Shown here: in pieces, positions 56,071 through 64,000 of the stretch
How the letters are laid out: the number at the start of each line of letters is the position of its first letter
How positions within the stretch are numbered: the stretch's first letter is position 1
Origin: Ovis canadensis
Taxonomy: Eukaryota; Chordata; Mammalia; Artiodactyla; Bovidae
Length of the DNA stretch: 64,000 nt
Reading direction: 5' to 3'
Assembly (NCBI RefSeq): GCF_042477335.2
Contig: NC_091262.1
Location: forward strand, 46,969,001-47,033,000
Translations under genes and position numbers: made by a program
The notes under the pieces: generated by a model
The model's input: only the letters and a program-made list of their open reading frames with translations
The model's database searches: none
Told to the model about the DNA's origin: nothing

Positions 56071-56691
56071 CTTCCCTTCTGCCATCAATGGCCAGGGCAC
56101 TCCTCAGGCCTGTATGGTTAGAGTACAGGAGGCAACGGGTCTACACAATAATGTAGTTGAGCTCAGTGAAAACCCACAGATATTAGGGTTGATGCTGGTA
56201 GGTGTGACCAGCCCTCATGGACTGGCTCTGCCCAGATGGACGGTTAGGAAGCAACCTCAGCAGCCCTGAGAACAAACCTGTAGGAATACAGGCCAGCAGA
56301 GGCAAGGTGTCTGAAGGGAACCTAAGCCCAGCTAAGATGGGAAAGGGGCTGTCCCAGGGGTGGGGTGGGGGGATGGGGACAGCTCTGTCCTACCCAGAAC
56401 TTGGCAGGTATGTCCTTGGTCCTGGGAGAGGGGTATGCGATGGTGTCTGGTGACCAGCATTTCTCATGGGGCAGTGGGCTACAGACTAGCAAGCCCAGGA
56501 CCCACATGGCCCGAGCTAGCGGGCAGAGGGTGCTGGAGAGCCTCGGCACATGTGGGCTGGGAGCAGAGAGCTGCAGACTGTGAATGAAGGGCGAGGGACC
56601 CAGTGACGACACGTGGAGCCAACCTACGACATACACCCCTCCTCTCACCAAGACAAAGTCAAGCCTCAAGTCCAAAAACCACCCAAATGTT

Positions 56692-56697
56692 TTTAAT
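56692..56697 (-). terminator. Likely C15orf39 poly(A) signal ATTAAA (minus strand)
   Basis: Read on the minus strand, AACATTAAAAACATT lies about 1.0 kb past the C15orf39 stop codon, giving a plausible 3' UTR length. No AATAAA is seen earlier in the 3' UTR. Confidence 0.45.
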
Positions 56698-57374
56698 GTT
56701 CAATGGCCTCTCTCCAGGGCCCACAGCCCTATTACAAACCTTAACTAGGCCAGAGGCCCAACCTGCCAGCCTCTGGCTCAGTTCAGCACTCTGCAAGGAG
56801 CTAACCCACAGCAGGAGTGGCTGCTGGGACCCTGGTGTGGGGAGGGCCAAAGTCCTTACTTAGTTGACATCTTCGGAGACTTCCAGGGCTGAGCTGTCAC
56901 TCAGCCTGTCCCTTTTAGTCCCTGAGTCCCTGTAGCTGCTTGGCTTCCTGCAAACACACAACTTCCTTGGGAAAACGCACCAGGTCACAGCAGCAGCGCA
57001 GGGAAGTCACTGGGTCAGTTCATCAGAGGCCAGGGCTCCCAGGGGTGAAAGCAGCAGGACAAGGATGCCAGCCCCGGGCTGTATCCCTATACCCCTGTGG
57101 AAGGGGAGGGGCTCCCTCAGGGAGCTCCCGACTGGGGGATTAGGGTCAAACCCTGAACGCTGGGGCTGCAGCTCTAAGCTTCCCTCGGAAATGACTCTAG
57201 AAAGTGTGTGAGCCATGTACACTGGACAAGGGACCACTCTAAGATGCCACACAAGGACTTCCTAGAGGAAGGCCCCAGCCGAGCTCCCGTCTCCTGTCCT
57301 GGAGCAGGAAGCAGAGAGCAAACCGTGATGGGTGTGTGTCGGGCATCACTCCACAACAACCCTGTGAGGTAGGC

Positions 57375-57530
57375 TGTGTTGTGCTATTTTACAAATGGAG
57401 AACCGTGGGCACAAGAGAGGCAGGGGCCTGCCCGGTTACACAGCGAGGAACAGGAGCCAGGACTCGAGCCCAGGTCTGTTGTGCTCCAAGGCCCACACCT
57501 TTTCTCTAATAGGAAATATCCTTTCTGATA
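57375..57530 (+). mobile_element. MIR SINE relic in the C15orf39 3' UTR
   Basis: 'gctattttacaaatggagaa', 'gcccggttacacagcgagga', 'gactcgagcccaggtctgtt' and 'tccaaggcccacaccttttc' follow the MIR consensus. It is antisense to the gene. Confidence 0.8.
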
Positions 57531-57709
57531 AACACCCTCAAGTTAAAAGTTCAGGGGCTCTCAGCCCAGCCTGGGGTGAGGGGTGGCGAGCAGGGTAAGG
57601 GCTGGAAAAACCGCAAGGCCATGTCCGCTCCTGGCCCTCAGTAGCTGGAACGGCAGAAGCGGGGCTTAGAGCGATCCACAGATCTCCAAACAGCAGTGGT
57701 GACCTAAGG

Positions 57710-60461
57710 CTACAGCTGGTGGCTCTGGCTGCCCAACAGCTGCGGGCGTGGTGCGGTCCGGTCCGGTCCCGAGGCCTTGTGGCCCCAAGTGGGCAGTGCC
57801 AGGCCATCGAGCCAGGCAGATTCAAGCAGGCTGCGGAAGCGTGCCTTCACCGTGGCGCCAGCAGCAGGGGTGGGGGAGGCACCTTGTGACCCCCCCACAG
57901 CAGTCGCCTCTGCTTTCTCTGGGCCAGGAGTCGGCGGCTTCCTCCCTGGCTTTTTGGCTTTGGAGGCAGCTGACTTCCAAATCAGGTCTAGGCTCCCTGG
58001 CTCGTCTCTGGCCACGGTGGATTCCGAAGAGGGCACTGATCCAGGCTTGGTGTTAAAGTCACCTGGAAAATGAACAGACTGTCAGGCCATAGACCCAGAA
58101 CACCCTCAGGTCCCATCTTTGGGCCCCCAAAACCAGCTAAACCAGTGGTTCTGCTGTCCCGGGTGAGGGCAGCCCTGGTAAGGTCACAGACATCATGACC
58201 CTCCCCAGCACGTGCCCATGGGCAAGACTGTCAAGCCCGTCAAGCCAAAAGGGCAGGCCTCTCCCCAGGTGATGCCAGCGCTCAATCTGATGAGGGGACC
58301 CCGCCAGGGCCTGTCTGGGCACAAGAACGAGAGGAAAGGGGCTCAACAGGCCAGACACCACTGGTCTGATCTAAAGGCTCAGTGAACAGCTGTGGGAACT
58401 GAGGAACAGAGGGGGCCCTGCCACATCACCCCCAGAGCCAGAACAAGGGACAGAGCCCAGGCAAGGCTGGGCTGAGAACACTGCCCAGGGGGAGGGGGTG
58501 AAAGGGGGCTCCTGCTTGGAAGGCAGGCTGTCAGGGGAGCCCTGTCTAAGGACACCTCTGAGGAGCAGCTCCACAAAGATACGGGAGGGTGGAGACCAGG
58601 GCCCCAAAACGCAGCCAGAGGCAGGAAGCTGGGCCCCACTCTCGTAGGCTCGGTCTGGACCCCACTGCCCAGCGCAGGAAAAATGACCCGCCCCTCTGTG
58701 GGCCCCAGAGAGCCCAAATGGCTGGAGGGCTTGTGAGGGAGGCATCGACACCCACCCACCTTCATTCCTTCTCATCCAAGAATAGAATACTTGTATTTCC
58801 ATGTTCTTTGCACCCCATTAGGGCAAATGACTCAATCTCTCAAGTGCTCAGGGGTCAGCAATGCTCTTCACTCAGACCCCAAGCTCCACATCTATCCCTT
58901 GTTGCCTCAGGTCTCCTCTCTATGGAGCCTGGACCAGATCAAAGTCCAGGGGAAGGCTGCCAGGATGGGAAGGGGACAGGAAAGAGTTTCTGGAGAGACA
59001 GAGCCAGAGGCCTGGAGGACGGAAGGTCAGGTGGGCGGCGGACTACAGAGGGGGCCTCAGCCTTCGATGCCAAATGTCCTGAAGAAGGACAGGCAGCAAC
59101 AGACACCACTTGGCGCCATCACCAAAGCCCTGGCTAAGTGCGATGGCCACGGTCCACCTGGGCGGCACTGCAGCCCCTCCTGAGGGCAAGGTCCAGATGC
59201 CTGATCTGATGCAGAAGACGCTCTCAGACACAAGAAGGTCACAGGGGAGCACACCACGCAGACTTCACATGGCAGGGAAAAGCAAACCGCAGAACGGCAC
59301 CGACTCACAAGCAACTCCAGTGTCTACCTGGGAGGACTGGGGAACTACTGAGCGCTGGCTGAGTACAGTGCTGCTCGCTGGGCCGGGACAGACGGGGGTG
59401 GAAAGCAAGCTCAGGCAGAGGTGAAGCTAAGGGTCAGGAGAGACCCCAGGTGCAGAAGCCCAACAAGCAGTCGGCGACTTGGGGCTTGAGCTCCGAAGTG
59501 TGGAGGCGGGGCAGGACACACACAAGGGGAAATGACCTCAGACAGGACACGGGGCCTGGTCAGAGCCCCAAGAACAAGAGACGAGAAACTTGCACCAAAG
59601 ATGGAAAAGGCACAACGGAGGAAGTGGGGGAGCAGGGATCGTGGAGGGAAGGCCAAGTTTCCCTGGGGACAGAGCAGCTGGCAAGCTGACATGCTCAGGG
59701 GCTGACAGAGGAGGCTGTGAAGGTGCTCGTTGACACTGGGGGTGAAGAAGGATGGGGGCCCCCCCAGAAAGCCAGCCCCTGCCTTTCCCCAGTACCGGGA
59801 TGAGTCCTTCCCAGAGGCCCAGGAATCCCTCAGCCCCCAGCGGTGACCACTCTCACAGCCCACACACCTGTCACTCGCTCACACAGCTCCGGCGGCTACG
59901 GGGGTGGCCCCATGCTCACCCAGTTGGCGGCGGACGCAGTCTCGCCACTGCAGGCCCAGCAGGTCCGGGTAGATGTCGGGCAGCTGGCGCAGCGCCAGCA
60001 GCTTCAGCATGCGCGAGGTGCAGCCGTGCAGGGCACGCTCCCGCAGGGCCCGCTCCTCCGACAGTGTGGTGGGCCGCAGTTCCACGCGGTGCTCCTGCAG
60101 CACGTGGTCCACGGAGGCAGGTGGCAGCCGCGGGAACAGCCGCTCCTTCACCAGGTGGATGGGTACGAAGATGGCCCCGGCCCTCACCACGTGGGGGAAG
60201 GGGCACTGCTGCGTGCACACGAAGCTCTGCAGCTGCGACAGCAGCTTGCCCAGCAGCCCCTGCACGCGCTGGCAGTCCTGCCACGCCGCCCGGCCCCAGG
60301 GCCCAGACGTCTCGAGCCACTCGCGCAGCTTTTCAGGTGGGGAGTGGGCCACGGAGCCCGAGATGGCGTCACACAAGGATGCATGCAGTCCTGCGAAGTG
60401 CTGCTCTGAGGAGTCGGCCGTGGCGGGGGTAGAAGCTGGGGAGGGGCCAGCAACTGGAGCG

Positions 60462-60502
<41 letters not shown>

Positions 60503-62719
60503 TGGTGCGGGCGATGGAGCTGGGGCAGGCACGGAGGCGGGGGAGGCCATGGCTACAGCTGGAGGGCTGGGCAGTGTCAGGCCGAAGCAGGCCACGGGCA
60601 AGGGCTGGGTGAGCATCTGTAGTCCAGGGGGCACGGGGGTGGGAGTCGGGGTGGGTGTGGGCTGGGCCGGGGCAGGGGCCAAGGTGGGCGCGGCGGGGAC
60701 CACAGCTGCAGGCAAGGGTGCTGGCCGGATGATCTTGAACTTTCGAAACATGAAGGCCACCGAGCTGTGGAAGTTGGTCCTTGGGGTGGCCTCTGTGGTC
60801 ACTGGCACCCCAGGTGGTTCTGACGCCTCTGTGACTGCCTTTGGCAGGCCCTGCGGATTGGAGACCATGTCCCCCGTACCTGGCACGTTGGAGACATTGC
60901 TTCCTGCGGCCAGCATATCCACGGCTGGGGTAGGCTTGGCACGTCCCATGGGATGAGGGACCTTGGTGGGGGAGGCCTCGGCGGCGGTCTTCTTCACACT
61001 CAAGTCCAGAGCGACCTCCTCCTTATGTGAGGGGTGCTCACTGGAGGGAGCTTCCTGGGCAGGTAGGGACCTTCCACAGTCTTTGTCGTGGCTCTCGTTG
61101 GGGGCTGGGGCCGGTTCAGGCTCAGCTGGGGCCTCGGGTGCTGGCACGTCCAGGTAGTCACGGTAGGGGGCCAGGCTGAAGACATTGTCGATGACCGGCA
61201 TAGGTGGAGAGCTGGGGGGCAGTGAGCCCTCATTCTGTGGCAGAGACTGGCGCTCCTGGGCACAGGGTGGGAGCGGCGGTGGGGTGCGCGGAACTGGACT
61301 ATCTCCGATGACAATGGGTGCCCCGGGGTGCTCATCGGGCCGGGGCTGGGGCTTGGCCTGCGGCTGCGGCTGGGGATGCTCCTTTCTGCAGCCGGGCAGC
61401 CACATCTTCTCCTCGGCTTCCTGCACGGGCTTCTCTGCAGGCCTCGTGAGCTCTGAGCATGGCTGGCTGGCAGGCAGAGGCTGGCATGCCCGCTGGAAGG
61501 CCCCGGGCTTTGGCAAGGCCTGCACATTGTTCTGGGAAGGTGGCGTCCCTCCAAGCCCTGGGGATGCTCCATAGAGAGAGAGGTCCTCCCGGGCATAAGG
61601 GAAGCCCAGCGTTTGGGGGGCAAAGTCCAGTGGGCAGCGTGGGGTGAGAGGTGGCTCCAGCTTGAGGCCTGGCGAAGGTGCTGGGAGGGGAGCGGAGGGG
61701 TAGGCGTAAGTGTCCAGCCCCACAGGGGGCATATAGGGTGTCTGAACGGCCTGCTGCCTCAGGTAGGGGCTGTTCAGCCCACCAGCCGGGTACCCAGCCC
61801 CCTTGGGGGCTCCCAGTGGCTGCAGTGGGAGCACTGAGCCATAGCTGCCCGGCTTCTCTGGGTGGCGACAGGCTGGCAAGCAAGGCACGGGCTGTGTGGG
61901 GTGGGGCAGCGGATAGTGAGGGGGCACTGCGTCCTGGCAGGTTGGTCCTAGGGGTTGGGCCAGCTGGGTCCAAGGACTCGGGGGGCCCTCAGACAACGCC
62001 TGCTTGGGGTCCCCAGAGTAAGGACTCGCATACTTCGAGGCCAGGAAGCCTGTGCTGTGGAGGGCCCGGTACTTCTCCAAGAAGGCCTGGCAGGGGGAGA
62101 AGCTCGCCGAGGAGTCTTTGTCAGACGCCCCAGCTGGCACCCCACGCAAGAAGGTGCCATCCAGGAACTGGCCCTTGCCAGAGGCTGGGGGCAGAGAACA
62201 AGACGGGTCCACTGGCGGTAACAAGGATCCGGTCACCAGCGTCCAGTCAACATCTAGAGGCTTCTTCGGTGCCCCCTCTCCCAGGCAAGTCGAGAGCCCG
62301 TAACACAGCGGGCTACGGTAGACAGGTTTGGGTGCTGCCAGTGGGGGACCTGGGTAGGAGTGAGACTGGGGACCAAAGGGCAGGAGCTCGACAGGGCCAG
62401 CGTCCTGCACCTTCTCAGAACTTTCTGTGGGCGGGCGGTAGAGCAGGCAGCTGGTCAGAAGACTGTTTGCTCGGAGTGGGGGTCCTGCCATGTTGGTAGG
62501 GTACAAGGGTGGGTATGGGGTCCAGGAAGCCAATCGCTCAGACCCTGTCTTAGGAGGAGCCCCCATGGGGCAGGAGAAGTAGGCACCCTTGTAGCTGCAG
62601 GGGTCCTGGTTACCAGCAGAGGGGGGCAGGCTGTGGCCGGGCCCGGAGTCTGCCTCTAGGCGGGGCAGCTTCCCATACATCACAGGCCCCAGGGTCCCCA
62701 GTGGCCGCTTCTCCGCCAT
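57710..62719 (-). CDS. C15orf39: C15orf39 orthologue, proline-rich uncharacterised protein
   Basis: Coding exons on the minus strand are 62719-59920 and 58062-57710 (stop TAG). The donor CTGG|GTGAGC and acceptor TTTTCCAG|GTGAC keep frame. The product is 1050 residues, close to the human protein as I remember it (about 1047). The start MAEKRPLGTLGPVMYGKLPR and end WLDGLALPTWGHK...SQSHQL match the human sequence closely. The upstream in-frame codons lack an ATG. The protein is mostly disordered and Pro-rich. Features are ALDLSVKK at about 568 (CtBP-site-like), FMFRKFKI at about 656, an Ala-Pro repeat at about 737-755, and a conserved, folded-looking C-terminal block (PHVVRAGAIFVPIHLVKERL ... 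LLGLQWRDCVRRQLG, about 840-934). No catalytic domain is evident and its function is not established to my knowledge. A 50-base 5' UTR part precedes the ATG up to an acceptor at 62770, so a first non-coding exon lies further right. Confidence 0.97.
60455..60510. repeat. GGAGCC hexamer repeat coding Ala-Pro in C15orf39
   Basis: About seven near-perfect GGAGCC units on the plus strand encode a run of Ala-Pro pairs on the minus strand, inside the long exon. Confidence 0.95.
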
Positions 62720-62769
62720 CACTGTGAAGGCTTCAAGCCCTCCAGGGCCCCAGCTACTCAAACGCTGAC

Positions 62770-63050
62770 CTGGGAGAGAGAAGAGAGGCAGGGGCTGTCA
62801 AAAAAACAGGCCACAGGCAAGCAACAGAGAACTGCTGTTCTCACTGACTTAATGCCATGCCTAAGAACTTGGCACTTAGTAGATGCTAAGTACAATCATG
62901 TATGGATACTAAGTACACCCATTCATGCACGGATTCATATATGCTAAGTACATCCATTTATGTACGGATGAATGAATGCACGCATGAGCCAACTTTATTT
63001 CTAAAGCTGTAAAATCTTTTGCTTAAAGAATTCTTACACAGCAGCTCTAC
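62770..63050 (-). other. Intron upstream of the C15orf39 coding exon
   Basis: The minus-strand acceptor tract CCTCTCTTCTCTCTCCCAG borders the exon at 62770. A short GTACATCC/GATGAATG-like degenerate repeat is seen at 62880-62990. No exon is seen here. Confidence 0.6.
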
Positions 63051-63053
63051 TAT

Positions 63054-63318
63054 CGGAGAAGGCAATGGCACCCCACTCCAGTACTCTTGCTTGGAGAATC
63101 CCATGGATGGAGGAGCCTGGTGGGCTGCAGTCCATGGGATCTTGAAGAGTCGGACACGACTGAGCGACCTCACTTTCACTTTTCACTTTCATGCATTGGA
63201 GAAGGAAATGGCAACCCACTCCAGTGTTCTTGCCTGGAGAATCCCAGGGATGGAGGTGCCTGGTGGGCTGCCGTCCATGGGGTCACACAGAGTCGGACAC
63301 GACTGAGGCGACTTAGCA
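63054..63318 (+). mobile_element. Bov-A2 SINE
   Basis: Two BovA monomers with a GACTTAGCAGCA end. A 13-bp target-site duplication GCAGCTCTACTAT lies at 63041-63053 and 63319-63331. Confidence 0.95.
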
Positions 63319-63334
63319 GCAGCTCTACTATACC

Positions 63335-64000
63335 CCTACCCCCACTCCTGGAGTCCCTTCAGTTCAGCTTTCCTCCACATGACTCCCAAGACCCCCTCTG
63401 AAGTCTCAGACTCTGGGGAGCACAGTCTGAGGGCCACTTTGCTTGGACACTCCTCCTGTTCCTACTTCCATCCATATACAGATGAGGAGTCCTGTTTATC
63501 CCAGTCATTGACGGAAGAGATGGGACGAGAAGCAGGCTTCCTACTTCCCACTACAAGCTCTTAAGTCTTAGATGCCACAGTGATTTCCAGATCCCTACAG
63601 CAGGCAAGGTGTGGAATCAGGCATTGTCTACAAATCCAGATTTCCTGTGACACTCTAGATCTCACTTTCTGACCTGTCAGTCTTATTAAAAAGTGGCAGC
63701 CAGACCTGGAACCAAGTCCCCAGGCTCAGAAGGACACATACTGGCTTGGTTTTAGAGAGTAGCAGTCCCCAGGAGAAGTGGCCCAGGGGAACCTTTGGTG
63801 TAACCCCCACCCTCACCCTAAAACCAACCCCACCAGGAGAGCAAAGACTGTCCAGCAGATGGCGCTGTGGCAGCAACAGGAAGCTCCCACGAAAGTGCAG
63901 GAGGAGCGCCTGTGTCCATCCCAGCCCCAAGCTGCAGCTGTCCCAAGGCGCACGGGGGCAGCACAGGACCGTGGAGCAGGTGGGGAGGCGAGATGCTGTG
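63335..64000. other. Probable intron or 5' flank of C15orf39
   Basis: No exon is recognised. The last 150 bases become GC-richer, but no clear CpG island or promoter is reached before the window ends. Confidence 0.4.

Noticed and set aside
59752-60956. Long plus-strand frames of 188-327 codons
   Set aside because: They are antisense to the GC-rich, Ala-Pro-rich exon of C15orf39.
62720-62761. Longer N-terminus for C15orf39 (14 extra codons)
   Set aside because: The extension begins at a non-ATG codon. The ATG at 62719 has a good context and matches the known start MAEKRPLG.

Overview
This is mammalian nuclear DNA from a ruminant, almost certainly a bovid. The evidence is the repeat set: many Bov-tA, Bov-A2 and CHR-type SINEs, BovB (RTE) LINE pieces on both strands, bovine-type L1 3' ends, and ruminant-type LTR fossils. 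Two host protein genes can be read with confidence. Their order matches the segment syntenic with human 15q24 (PPCDC - C15orf39 - COMMD4), seen here in reverse. No species can be named from the sequence alone.

Layout. Positions 1-36 kb are gene-poor and dominated by repeats. A short CpG-rich promoter-like island lies at 3.2-3.5 kb, possibly the 5' end of a leftward gene such as COMMD4. It is followed by ancient MER5A, MER20, L2 and L1 debris; a broken class I ERV with a 5' LTR and gag-like region (11.1-13.9 kb); a large antisense L1 with a sense L1 and several SINEs nested in it (15.6-20.7 kb); two sense BovB 3' ends (20.7-21.6 and 25.0-26.1 kb); several solitary LTR fossils; and a STIP1 processed pseudogene (28.8-30.5 kb, minus strand) split by a later L1 insertion.

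Positions 36.6-45.3 kb hold a 13-exon plus-strand gene that I identify as TRCG1 (taste receptor cell protein 1). Joining canonical GT-AG exons gives an open frame of 820 residues: signal peptide, Ser/Thr/Pro-rich mucin-like exon, three SEA-like modules each carried by a three-exon cassette with the same intron phases, one membrane segment and a short tail. Positions 57.7-62.7 kb hold the two coding exons of the C15orf39 orthologue (minus strand, 1050 residues). The two genes are tail to tail with about 11 kb between their likely poly(A) sites.

The GC-rich interval between them (45.3-56.7 kb) holds SINEs, MIRs, another LTR fossil, a tRNA-Ile relic and a perfect 21-bp hairpin. It also contains a set of minus-strand signals (a strong signal-peptide ORF followed in frame by a Pro/Ser/Thr-rich exon-like stretch) that may be a decayed or undescribed secreted or mucin-like gene. 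This is the main lead for follow-up, with the TRCG1 exon cassettes, and it is offered as a hypothesis.
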